Notes under the pieces: model-generated | Told to the model about the DNA's origin: nothing | The model's input: the letters and a program-made list of their open reading frames with translations, nothing else | The model's database searches: none | Position numbers and translations under genes: made by a program | Part shown: positions 1 to 8,137 of the stretch, one piece after another | Layout: each line of letters starts with the position of its first letter | How positions within the stretch are numbered: position 1 is the first letter of the stretch | Assembly: GCA_018376535.1 (NCBI GenBank) | Contig: JAHABC010000019.1 | Coordinates: 1-38,434 of the forward strand | Source of the DNA: Ruminococcus sp. | Lineage (GTDB): Bacteria; Bacillota; Clostridia; Oscillospirales; Ruminococcaceae | Direction: 5' to 3' | DNA length: 38,434 nucleotides

Positions 1-126
1 GTGTGTTTTTATTTTAACATAAAAGTTCTTAGTTCGCTACTTTTTTATTGATTTTCAATTGGTAAATATTGTGTCTCATTTCATTGTGGAACATACACAA
101 AAAAGTATTTTAAACGTTGTTTTTAC

Positions 127-155
127 TTGATTTTTCTCCTTAAGTATGCTAAAAT
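127..155 (+). promoter_or_regulatory. Promoter of the NSS transporter pair
   Basis: TTGATT at 127-132 and TAAAAT at 150-155, 17 nt apart, with an extended -10 TG at 147-148. The predicted transcription start is about 162. An ATG at 165 would therefore sit at the very 5' end of the message, so the coding start must lie further downstream. Nothing else is seen in bases 1-126. Confidence 0.6.
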
Positions 156-224
156 AATTAGATAATGCCATATATAAAAAATATCATGAAAGGAGTGTGC
201 TACATAAAATTAGTAGCTAACAAA

Positions 225-1622
225 ATGGATATCAAACAACAAAGAAATACCTTTACAGGTAAATTGGGGTTCGTAATGACTGCTGCAGGAAGTGCTGTCG
301 GATTGGGAAATATTTGGAGGTTTCCATACTTAGCCGTAAAAGATAATGGTGGAGTATTTATTCTATGTTATATCATTTTAGCAGTAACTTTCGGATTTAC
401 TTTATTAACTACAGAAATATCTATAGGTAGGAAGACGCATCAAAGTTCACTTACTGCATATGCAGAAATCAATAGTAAATGGGGATTCTTGGGGACTTTA
501 GCGAGTTTAGTTCCAGTAATAATACTGCCATACTATTGTGCTATAGGAGGTTGGGTAATAAAATATTTCACATTATATCTTACCGACCCAAAACAGGATA
601 CTATTCAAGATAACTTCTTTTCAAACTTTATTGCCGAACGTTATTCACCTATTATCTTTGCGATAATATTTCTCACACTTGCAAGTTTTATAGTATTCAG
701 TGGCGTAAATAAAGGAATTGAAAAGTATAGTAAAATCTTAATGCCCATACTATTTGTATTGATTATTGGAATTGCAATATATTCATTAACCCTTAGTCAT
801 ACAAATCAAGATGGAATAACAAAAACTGGTTTAGATGGATTGAAAGTGTATCTTATACCTGACTTTTCTAATATGACTATTAAAGACTTTTTTATAATTC
901 TTATGGACGCAATGGGACAACTATTCTTTTCAATAAGTGTAGCCATGGGTATAATGGTTACATATGGTTCTTATGTAAAAAAAGATGTTAATCTTATGCA
1001 ATCCATAAACCAAATTGAAATCTTTGATACCATTGTAGCATTACTTGCAGGTCTTATGATAGTTCCTGCCGTGTACATATTCAGTGATGATGGTATGTCA
1101 GCAGGTCCAGGGTTAATGTTCATATCATTGCCAAAAGTATTCAATTCCATGGGAAGCATAGGCAACTTTATAGGTTTAATGTTCTTTTTAATGGTTTTAT
1201 TTGCTGCAATAACATCAGTAGTATCAGTTATGGAAACTATAGTATCTAGTATTATAGATAAGTTTAAAATATCAAGAAAGAAAAGTGCATTAATCGTCAC
1301 TATATACGCTTTGATTGGCAGTACTATAGTATGTATGGGATATAACGTTCTATACTTTGAAGTGAATCTACCTAATGGAACTACTGGACAAATTTTAGAC
1401 ATCTTAGATTATATAAGTAATAACTGCCTAATGCCATTAGTTGCAATTTTAACTTGTATTCTTGTAGGTTGGATTGTTAAACCAAAAATCATAATCGATG
1501 AAGTAACTCAGGGAGGTTACAAATTCACTAGAAAAAATTTATATATTATAATGATTAAATATGTTGCACCAATCTTATTAATAGTATTGTTAATGCAATC
1601 AATAGGAATTATTTCTTTATAA
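225..1622 (+). CDS. Sodium-dependent amino acid transporter, NSS (SNF) family
   Basis: This is an integral membrane symporter of the neurotransmitter:sodium symporter family, whose bacterial members (LeuT, MhsT, TnaT) import amino acids with Na+. The TM1 signature GSAVGLGNIWRFPY lies near the N-terminus and about 11-12 hydrophobic segments follow; 465 residues is normal. The substrate cannot be told. The start at 225 (MDIKQQ) is chosen by family length. However, the only Shine-Dalgarno sequence (AAAGGAG, 189-194) is about 30 nt away and is ideally spaced for an in-frame ATA at 204, so translation may begin there. ATGs at 165 and 186 are in frame, but the promoter places the mRNA 5' end at about 162 and the SD lies after both. 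A second NSS gene follows after 32 bp, so the pair is probably one operon. Confidence 0.9.
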   Translation: MDIKQQRNTFTGKLGFVMTAAGSAVGLGNIWRFPYLAVKDNGGVFILCYIILAVTFGFTLLTTEISIGRKTHQSSLTAYAEINSKWGFLGTLASLVPVIILPYYCAIGGWVIKYFTLYLTDPKQDTIQDNFFSNFIAERYSPIIFAIIFLTLASFIVFSGVNKGIEKYSKILMPILFVLIIGIAIYSLTLSHTNQDGITKTGLDGLKVYLIPDFSNMTIKDFFIILMDAMGQLFFSISVAMGIMVTYGSYVKKDVNLMQSINQIEIFDTIVALLAGLMIVPAVYIFSDDGMSAGPGLMFISLPKVFNSMGSIGNFIGLMFFLMVLFAAITSVVSVMETIVSSIIDKFKISRKKSALIVTIYALIGSTIVCMGYNVLYFEVNLPNGTTGQILDILDYISNNCLMPLVAILTCILVGWIVKPKIIIDEVTQGGYKFTRKNLYIIMIKYVAPILLIVLLMQSIGIISL

Positions 1623-1654
1623 AATCAAATAAAGTTTTGAGGTATATAAAAATT

Positions 1655-3118
1655 ATGGATAGAGAAAAATTTGGTTCACGTCTAGGATTTATATTAGTAT
1701 CTGCGGGGTGTGCTATCGGGTTAGGAAACGTTTGGAAATTTCCTTATATATGTGCAAAATACGGTGGTGGAGCTTTTATAATAATATATTTGATATTCTT
1801 AGTTATTTTAGGATATCCAATATTAATGTCAGAATTTGCTATAGGACGTGCTAGTGGTAAGAGTGTAATCAAGGCATATAATCAACTAGAAAAGCCTACA
1901 AGTAGATTTCATAATGCTAAATATTTTTCATTAGTAGGTAACTATCTATTAATGATGTTCTACAATATGGTATGTGGTTGGATGATTAACTATGTCTTTA
2001 AAATGGGAACAGGTAAAATATCACATTTAAATGCTGATGGAATTGGTGATATATTCCAAAATATGTTATCTAATGCTGGTGAGATGGTTCTATTTACAAT
2101 AATATCAATATTAATATCTTTTGGAATATGTGCATTAGGTTTAAACAATGGTGTTGAAAAAATTACCAAAGTCATAATGATTCTATTATTGGCATTAATG
2201 ATAGTTATGGCAGTAAATTCTTTAACACTTAAAAATGCATCGGAGGGTTTAAAATACTATTTAGTTCCAAACTTCAAAAATTTGACTAAATATGGTCTAG
2301 GAACAAGTATCTTTGAGGCTATGAGTCATGCGTTTTTCACTCTTAGTCTTGGAATAGGTGCTATGGAAATATTTGGTTCTTACTTGGATAAGGATAGAAA
2401 ACTAACCAATGAGGCTTTAAGTGTAGCTATCTTAGATACTCTGATAGCTTTTGTAGCTGGTTTGATTATCATACCTGCTTGTGTGGCGTTTGATGTACCT
2501 TTAGATTCTGGACCATCATTACTATTTATATCGTTACCTAACGTATTCAACGATATGAATGGTGGCAGAATTTGGGGAACACTATTCTTTATATTTATGA
2601 CTTTTGCATCACTTTCCACGGTAATAGCAGTATTTGAGAATATTATAGTTATGTGCATGGAAAACTGGAATATTTCAAGAAAAAAATCTGTTATGATTAA
2701 CATTCCATTAATGATTATCTTGTCTATGCCTGCAGTTCTAGGATTTAATGTATTAAGTTCAATTCAGCCATTAGGCGAAGGAACTAATCTATTTGATTTA
2801 GAAGACTTTTTAGTATCCAATAATATACTACCGCTTGGTAGCTTAATATTGATACTATTCTGTACTAAAAAGAACGGTTGGGGTTGGGATAACTTTATCA
2901 AAGAAGTAAATACTGGTAAAGGAATAACTCTTTCCAACAAAATTAGATTTTATGTAACTTGGTTATTACCAATAATAGTTATAGTAATCTATCTAAAAGG
3001 ATACTATGACTTCTTTGTCAATAAAGGTTCTACTATGCTAATAACATGGATGATAATAGCCATAGCATTTTTAGGATTAATATTATTCTTTGCTCTACCT
3101 AAAAAGAATACTAAATAA
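1655..3118 (+). CDS. Second sodium-dependent amino acid transporter, NSS family
   Basis: A second NSS-family Na+-coupled transporter of 487 residues, clearly paralogous to the preceding gene but far from identical. The TM1 motif AGCAIGLGNVWKFPY is at residues 16-30 and about 12 hydrophobic segments follow. The ATG at 1655 is preferred over an in-frame TTG at 1637, because GAGG at 1639-1642 is a usable ribosome-binding site for it, though spaced rather long (12 nt). The gene is followed by an intrinsic terminator, closing a two-gene transport operon. Whether the two proteins have different substrates or act together cannot be read from the sequence. Confidence 0.9.
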   Translation: MDREKFGSRLGFILVSAGCAIGLGNVWKFPYICAKYGGGAFIIIYLIFLVILGYPILMSEFAIGRASGKSVIKAYNQLEKPTSRFHNAKYFSLVGNYLLMMFYNMVCGWMINYVFKMGTGKISHLNADGIGDIFQNMLSNAGEMVLFTIISILISFGICALGLNNGVEKITKVIMILLLALMIVMAVNSLTLKNASEGLKYYLVPNFKNLTKYGLGTSIFEAMSHAFFTLSLGIGAMEIFGSYLDKDRKLTNEALSVAILDTLIAFVAGLIIIPACVAFDVPLDSGPSLLFISLPNVFNDMNGGRIWGTLFFIFMTFASLSTVIAVFENIIVMCMENWNISRKKSVMINIPLMIILSMPAVLGFNVLSSIQPLGEGTNLFDLEDFLVSNNILPLGSLILILFCTKKNGWGWDNFIKEVNTGKGITLSNKIRFYVTWLLPIIVIVIYLKGYYDFFVNKGSTMLITWMIIAIAFLGLILFFALPKKNTK

Positions 3119-3134
3119 TTTAAATATTTAATAT

Positions 3135-3167
3135 AAAAAACATCTCTGTAACTAGAGATGTTTTTTT
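3135..3167 (+). terminator. Intrinsic terminator after the NSS pair
   Basis: Stem CATCTCT (3141-3147) with AGAGATG (3154-3160), extended by an A-run on the left and a T7 run on the right. It lies 16 bp after the second transporter. Confidence 0.85.
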
Positions 3168-3229
3168 ATAGAAAAAATATAATATCAATAATAGCTTTAG
3201 TTAAAATGAATATTTTTCCCAACAATCTA

Positions 3230-3259
3230 TTGATTTTTTTATAACATATGTGCTATAAT
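3230..3259 (+). promoter_or_regulatory. Promoter of the dockerin metalloprotease
   Basis: TTGATT at 3230-3235, 18 nt spacer, TGC-TATAAT extended -10 at 3251-3259. The predicted start leaves a short leader of about 45 nt with AGGGAG at 3295-3300 before the ATG. Confidence 0.65.
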
Positions 3260-3309
3260 TATAAATAACTTATACGTTTAAGTAACATTATTTTAGGGAG
3301 AGTTTAAAA

Positions 3310-6003
3310 ATGATTAAATCAAAAAAAAAGCTAACTGCATTTATGTTAAGTTTAGCATTAGTATCAATGGGATTTTTAAATCCAATAAGTGAAACTATTA
3401 CTTTAGAAAATCAATCTATAACAGTATCAGCAGATGAAACCACTACTATTGAAAATCTACCTAGTGAATATAAGGAATCTATGGATTGGATTTGGCAAAA
3501 TAGAATATTAGATGAAAAATCTACTGAAAGATGGAACTTAATATTTGACCAAATAGTCGCAGGTGATGGAACTCTTAACTATATTATAAGATGGCAATCT
3601 TCCACTGCTTTAACTTATGAACAACGTCAAAAGTTTGCTCCTATGATAGAACGTCAAATAAACGCTTGGACAGATTGGTTAGTAGGCTTTGAGGGTTGGA
3701 AGTATAATCATGTTAATGTTAATATTGTAGGTTGGGCAGTATCCGATGAAAGTTTAATCTTGAATAAGCACGATGACGAAGTGATATACACTACTTGCAC
3801 TAACGATGATTTACACAATAGCAACTCTAGTATACCAGAGTTACTCCCATATGCTCCTACAGAGAACTCCAGAGCAGACCACTACTTTGATACTAACTAT
3901 CAATATCCAGGAACTCGTTTCGATATGTATTTATGGGGAACTACATCATTTCAAGGTGGTGCAGGTGGCGATTGGGGACAACGTATGTCTGATGATTATA
4001 TATTAAGCGTCCTAGATAGCGAAAATGCTCACGTTTTAGAACATGAAATCGGTCACGGATTTGGCATGACAGATTTCTATGAAGAAGAAAAATGTCCTAC
4101 ATGGCCAGAAAATACTACTAATATAATGGTTGCTGGTTGGGCTCAAGAAGTAACTAACTACGACGGTTGGATGCTTAGATATATCTGGGATAAAATTAAA
4201 GATGATACTAACAATGGTGTATCAAGATTTGATTTATCTCAAACAGATACACCTACCAATCCATCTGTTGATAATAAATCTTGGAATTTTGATGTAAGTA
4301 ATACTACTTCTGTAGAAGTTTCAGTAAAAGGTCAAAGTTATGCAGGAGTTTCAGGTAAATACTATCTATTAGATAGCAATAATAATATCCTTTCTCAGCA
4401 AGATTGGACTATGTCTAATAGTCTAGGCGAAAACGGTATAGATAGTTTTAACATCACAATACCTAACGATGCTACTAATTTAAAAATAGAAGTATCAAGT
4501 TACTTTGCTTATGATAGTTCTATTGGTGATAACAAGGACTTAGATATCAATACTTTAGATATTTCAATAAAAAGCAATCAAGAAGAAACTCCTAACGAAA
4601 TACTTCTTGGAGATTTAAACAGTGATGATAAACTATCACCAATAGATATATTAATCATGAAAAAACATCTATTAAATGTAGATATCATAAGTAATCAAGA
4701 TACTTTAAAACGTGCCGATTTAAACCAAGATGAAAATATAAATATATTGGATTTATGTATCTTAAAGAACTTAGTTTTAAATACCAAATCGGATAATGAT
4801 ACTCCAAGCAATCCAAATACATCATTTATAACTGCACCTGCCTCCATGATAGATGGTTCTTTGCCATCACAAGGCGATGCAAACTTAGTAATCTTTTACA
4901 TAGACTTCCCAGATTGCACTTATTCTAATAAACTAACTGCCGAAGAAGTTCAAGAGATGGCATTTGGTTCTGCAAATGAAAATTCTGCAAACTATCCATT
5001 TGAGAGCATGAGTGCATTTTATAATAGGTCATCAAAAGGAGCTATAAACTTAAAAGGACAAGTATTTTCATACACTGCAAAAAATTCGATATCATACTAC
5101 AACGACGACAAGGTTGCTCTAGCTAAAGAATGTTTTGAGGCTTTCAAAGATACTGTTGATTTCAGTACTTTCGATGCTGACGATGATGGTCAAATAGATG
5201 CTACTCTATTTACCGTTCCAAGTACTGCTAGTGATGACTATTGGTGGCCTTGTGCTGGTGGTTTTGGTGATAGTGAATATAAAGTTGATGGTGTCAAAAT
5301 AGGACATATCATAACAGGTAACGCATCGCCTGAAAATGTTACGAACTTTAATAGTAGTTATCTACATGAAATGGGACACTGTTTAGGACTTCCAGACTAC
5401 TATCTGTACTACACCGACGACTTTGACAGCATGAAAGGTAATGCGGGTAGTGAACTTATGGACGCTGATGCTTATTCGGATTTCAGTTCATTTTCAAAAC
5501 TAATGCTTGGTTGGTATAAAGAAAATCAAGTACAAGTATACGATTCAAATGCTGGAACACAAACATTCACATTGAACAACGCTCAAACAGATAACGGAAA
5601 TTGTGTAATAATTCCATGTGGCGAACTAGATAAAAACTACTTTTCCGAATACTTTATATTAGAATACTCTACTAATACTGGCAATAACAGTGCAGTCGGT
5701 GCTGATAGTGGTATTAGAATACATCATATAAAAGCCGATAGATACTCTGATGAATGGTGGAGTTACTTAAAATATCAAAATGGTTCAGAGTTCACAAATA
5801 ATGATGACGATGGCATTAGACTCATTAGACTAGTAAACGATGGTGGAGATTGTTTTAAATCTGGTGACACTATAGATAGTAATACTTCTGGCTTTGGTTG
5901 GTATGATTCCAATGAACAAGAAAGTATCAATCCAAACGTTAAAATATCTGTTGGAGAACTTAAAAATGATACTTATACTATTACTATAACATCTACAAAC
6001 TAA
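3310..6003 (+). CDS. Secreted protein with two zinc-metalloprotease domains around an internal dockerin
   Basis: This is a secreted 897-residue protein with a Sec signal peptide (KSKKK n-region, hydrophobic core about residues 9-24). The order of parts is as follows. Residues 45-310 form a protease-like domain with HEIGHGFGMTD (His245, Glu246, His249, Gly252, Asp255). Residues about 320-422 are a beta-rich domain. Residues 432-491 are a type I dockerin with two Ca-binding repeats (DLNSDDKLSPID at 435-446 and DLNQDENINILD at 470-481). Residues about 505-897 are an M6 (immune inhibitor A-like) peptidase domain with HEMGHCLGLPD (His686, Glu687, His690, Asp696). HExxHxxGxxD is the zinc-site pattern of M6 peptidases. 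The dockerin predicts anchoring to a cohesin scaffold. Having it in the middle, between two peptidase domains, is unusual. ATG at 3310 with AGGGAG 9 nt upstream. Substrates are unknown. Confidence 0.88.
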   Translation: MIKSKKKLTAFMLSLALVSMGFLNPISETITLENQSITVSADETTTIENLPSEYKESMDWIWQNRILDEKSTERWNLIFDQIVAGDGTLNYIIRWQSSTALTYEQRQKFAPMIERQINAWTDWLVGFEGWKYNHVNVNIVGWAVSDESLILNKHDDEVIYTTCTNDDLHNSNSSIPELLPYAPTENSRADHYFDTNYQYPGTRFDMYLWGTTSFQGGAGGDWGQRMSDDYILSVLDSENAHVLEHEIGHGFGMTDFYEEEKCPTWPENTTNIMVAGWAQEVTNYDGWMLRYIWDKIKDDTNNGVSRFDLSQTDTPTNPSVDNKSWNFDVSNTTSVEVSVKGQSYAGVSGKYYLLDSNNNILSQQDWTMSNSLGENGIDSFNITIPNDATNLKIEVSSYFAYDSSIGDNKDLDINTLDISIKSNQEETPNEILLGDLNSDDKLSPIDILIMKKHLLNVDIISNQDTLKRADLNQDENINILDLCILKNLVLNTKSDNDTPSNPNTSFITAPASMIDGSLPSQGDANLVIFYIDFPDCTYSNKLTAEEVQEMAFGSANENSANYPFESMSAFYNRSSKGAINLKGQVFSYTAKNSISYYNDDKVALAKECFEAFKDTVDFSTFDADDDGQIDATLFTVPSTASDDYWWPCAGGFGDSEYKVDGVKIGHIITGNASPENVTNFNSSYLHEMGHCLGLPDYYLYYTDDFDSMKGNAGSELMDADAYSDFSSFSKLMLGWYKENQVQVYDSNAGTQTFTLNNAQTDNGNCVIIPCGELDKNYFSEYFILEYSTNTGNNSAVGADSGIRIHHIKADRYSDEWWSYLKYQNGSEFTNNDDDGIRLIRLVNDGGDCFKSGDTIDSNTSGFGWYDSNEQESINPNVKISVGELKNDTYTITITSTN

Positions 6004-6022
6004 GATATTCAAAATAAAAATT

Positions 6023-6056
6023 AACTTCTTCCCCAATGGGGAAGAAGTTGTTTTTT
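6023..6056 (+). terminator. Terminator hairpin, copy 1 of a 27-bp repeat
   Basis: Perfect 12-bp stem, AACTTCTTCCCC (6023-6034) with GGGGAAGAAGTT (6038-6049), loop AAT, then G and T6. The same 27 bases recur at 12182-12208. On the minus strand the hairpin is followed by a T-rich stretch, so it may terminate in both directions. Confidence 0.9.
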
Positions 6057-6062
6057 AGTATA

Positions 6063-6224
6063 CTATCTAACTAGATTTGTTAAAAACTCAACACTTTCTA
6101 GGTCATAATATGAGAAAAATAGACTTTCATTGGTATCAAGAGCAGATATTTTACTGATATCTTCAAAATTAATATTATTGAATGGTTTCAATGTTATCAC
6201 GATTGCATATAAATGTATGTTCAA
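6063..6224 (-). CDS. Possible 53-residue protein or remnant, unknown
   Basis: A short reading frame between two terminator hairpins in a 470-bp stretch otherwise lacking genes. It would start at TTG (6224) a few bases after GGAG and end at TAG (6063). The product contains INFEDISKISALD and reads more like protein than random AT-rich translation. There is no ATG, no clear promoter and no family recognised. It could be the degraded C-terminal end of a lost gene. The rest of 6056-6380 holds only a terminator-like hairpin at 6259. Confidence 0.25.
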   Translation of the reverse strand: MNIHLYAIVITLKPFNNINFEDISKISALDTNESLFFSYYDLESVEFLTNLVR

Positions 6225-6258
6225 AGTTACTCCAAAACAAGAAATTTAAAGAAAAGCG

Positions 6259-6286
6259 TCCATCTAAATACTTAGATGGATTTTTT
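6259..6286 (+). terminator. Orphan intrinsic terminator
   Basis: Stem TCCATCTAA (6259-6267) with TTAGATGGA (6272-6280), loop ATAC, followed by T6. No plus-strand gene ends here. It may insulate the fru operon from upstream readthrough or end an unseen small RNA. Confidence 0.7.
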
Positions 6287-6380
6287 ATAATAAATCGTTT
6301 GTGCAAAGTGCATAAAAAAAATAAACTTCGATATACTAAATTAACAAACTTTCGTTTTTATGAAAGATTTTGATTGAAAA

Positions 6381-6455
6381 TGATTGACTTTGACAAAAAA
6401 ACGTGATATTATAATAACAACAAAAGAAAACACGTCAAAACAAGTCAAAAAATCA
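6381..6455 (+). promoter_or_regulatory. fru operon promoter with inverted TTGAC operator-like repeats
   Basis: Promoter TTGACT (6384-6389) and TATTAT (6407-6412), 17 nt apart. The -35 region contains two TTGAC units in tandem (6381-6394). The transcribed leader holds two GTCAAA units in the opposite orientation (6434-6439 and 6444-6449). This pair of doubled half-sites facing each other across the -10 is what an autoregulated DeoR-type repressor would use. Repression by FruR relieved by fructose 1-phosphate is known for the family; the site itself is inferred. Confidence 0.5.
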
Positions 6456-6473
6456 ATTAAGGAGTATAGTACA

Positions 6474-7223
6474 ATGCTAACAGAAGAAAGATATAAACGT
6501 ATCTTGGAGAAATTACGAGAAAGTCAAACGGTGAGCATATCTGCTTTAGTGCAAGAACTTAATACTTCAGAATCGACAATTCGTAGAGATTTAAACGCTC
6601 TTGATAACATGGGTAAGTTAATTAAGGTTCATGGTGGAGCTACTGCCATAGATACTAACTTCACCTTTATAGAACACAATGTCGAAACTAAAGAAAAACT
6701 GTTCATACAAGAAAAAAATTTGATTGGTAAGTATGCAAGTTCCACTCTAAATGAAGATGATTTCATATTCATAGATGCAGGTACTACTACCGAACGTATG
6801 ATTGATTTCATAAGTGTCAAAAATATCACTGTAGTAACTAACGGATTTACTCACGCTGAAAAGTTGGCTAAAAAAGGTTTGAACTGTTATATTTTGGGAG
6901 GACATATAAAAAATTCTACTGAAGCAATAATAGGTTCGGAATGTGTTATGAACTTACAAAAATATAACTTTACTAAATGTTTTTTAGGTACTAATGGAAT
7001 ATCTCTTAATCGAGGATTTACTACTCCAGATATAGATGAGGCAAACATCAAAATGACTGCTATAAAAAATAGTTTTATAACATATATTCTTGCAGACCAT
7101 TCTAAGTTCGATGAGATTACATCTGTTAGTTTTGCTCCACTAGATAAGGCTTGTATCATTACTGACAAGGTTTTAAATGAAAAATATTTAAAACAGTGTA
7201 CCATAAAGGAGGTTTTAAAATGA
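6474..7223 (+). CDS. fruR: DeoR-family transcriptional repressor of the fructose operon
   Basis: A 249-residue DeoR/GlpR-type regulator. The N-terminal winged helix-turn-helix (residues about 6-58) contains the family signature, SISALVQELNTSESTIRRDL followed by KVHGGA. The C-terminal sugar-phosphate sensor domain is of the DeoRC type, with FIDAGTTT and VTNG. The start is ATG 6474, with AAGGAG 9 nt upstream; an earlier TTG at 6384 overlaps the promoter and is rejected. The gene ends in TGA, overlapping the fruK ATG (ATGA at 7220-7223), which implies translational coupling. Position at the head of the fru operon identifies it as FruR, probably autoregulatory and responsive to fructose 1-phosphate. 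Confidence 0.9.
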   Translation: MLTEERYKRILEKLRESQTVSISALVQELNTSESTIRRDLNALDNMGKLIKVHGGATAIDTNFTFIEHNVETKEKLFIQEKNLIGKYASSTLNEDDFIFIDAGTTTERMIDFISVKNITVVTNGFTHAEKLAKKGLNCYILGGHIKNSTEAIIGSECVMNLQKYNFTKCFLGTNGISLNRGFTTPDIDEANIKMTAIKNSFITYILADHSKFDEITSVSFAPLDKACIITDKVLNEKYLKQCTIKEVLK

Positions 7224-8122
7224 TTTATACAGTTACATTCAATCCAGCAATAGATTATGTTATTGGACTTAATCAATTTAATATTGGCGAGGTAAATAGA
7301 GCATCTAAAGAACAGATATTCTTTGGTGGAAAAGGAATTAACGTATCTTGGATACTAAATACTTTAAACGTCGACAGTATAGCTTTAGGATTTGTAGCAG
7401 GTTTCACTGGAGAAGCTATAGAAAAAGGTGTATCTGCACAAGGCATAAAAACAGATTTTGTATTCTTAGATAATGGTTTTTCAAGAATTAACGTTAAAAT
7501 GAAATCTTCTAAAGAAACTGAGATAAATGGTCAAGGACCACAAATCAATGAAGATGATATACAAAAACTATTTACTAAGTTAGACAATCTAAAAAGTGGC
7601 GATACTTTAGTATTAGCAGGTAGTATTCCAAATACACTTCCATCGGATATGTATGAAAAGATTTTAAAGCACTTATCGAATAAAGGAATATACTTTGTCG
7701 TAGATGCTACTAAAGATTTACTTGTTAATGTATTAAAGTACAAACCATTCTTAATAAAGCCAAATAATCATGAACTTGCTGAAATATTCAATGTAGAGTT
7801 GAAATCCAATGATGACATAGTAACATATGCTAAAAAGTTACAAGATATGGGAGCCAGAAACGTATTGATATCCATGGCAGGTGATGGCTGTATTCTTATT
7901 GATGAGTTTGGAAAAGTATATACTATGGGAGTTCCATATGGACAAGTAATAAATTCAGTAGGTGCAGGGGATTCCATGGTTGCAGGATTTATTGCAGGAT
8001 ACTCTCAAACTCACGATTATGAGTATGCCCTTAGATTAGGTACAGCCTCAGGAAGTGCCACTGCATTTTCAGAAGGTCTTGCAGAGAAATCTAAAATAGA
8101 TAAACTACTTCAACAACTATAA
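7220..8122 (+). CDS. fruK: 1-phosphofructokinase
   Basis: A cytosolic PfkB-family sugar kinase that phosphorylates fructose 1-phosphate to fructose 1,6-bisphosphate using ATP. It is 300 residues long, with the substrate-binding GGKGINVS motif at residues 36-43 and the C-terminal PfkB signature SVGAGDSM, whose Asp251 is the expected catalytic base. The start is ATG 7220, 7 nt after a perfect AAAGGAGG; the in-frame ATG-like start at 7196 is inside fruR. It overlaps fruR by 4 bp and is followed after 15 bp by fruA. The neighbouring fructose transporter distinguishes it from tagatose-6-phosphate kinases of the same family. Confidence 0.95.
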   Translation: MIYTVTFNPAIDYVIGLNQFNIGEVNRASKEQIFFGGKGINVSWILNTLNVDSIALGFVAGFTGEAIEKGVSAQGIKTDFVFLDNGFSRINVKMKSSKETEINGQGPQINEDDIQKLFTKLDNLKSGDTLVLAGSIPNTLPSDMYEKILKHLSNKGIYFVVDATKDLLVNVLKYKPFLIKPNNHELAEIFNVELKSNDDIVTYAKKLQDMGARNVLISMAGDGCILIDEFGKVYTMGVPYGQVINSVGAGDSMVAGFIAGYSQTHDYEYALRLGTASGSATAFSEGLAEKSKIDKLLQQL

Positions 8123-8137
8123 CAAGGGGGTTTTAAT

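Noticed and set aside
6182..6373. Plus-strand 63-codon frame
   Set aside because: It runs through an intrinsic terminator (6259-6286), has no ribosome-binding site and has a composition typical of untranslated AT-rich DNA.
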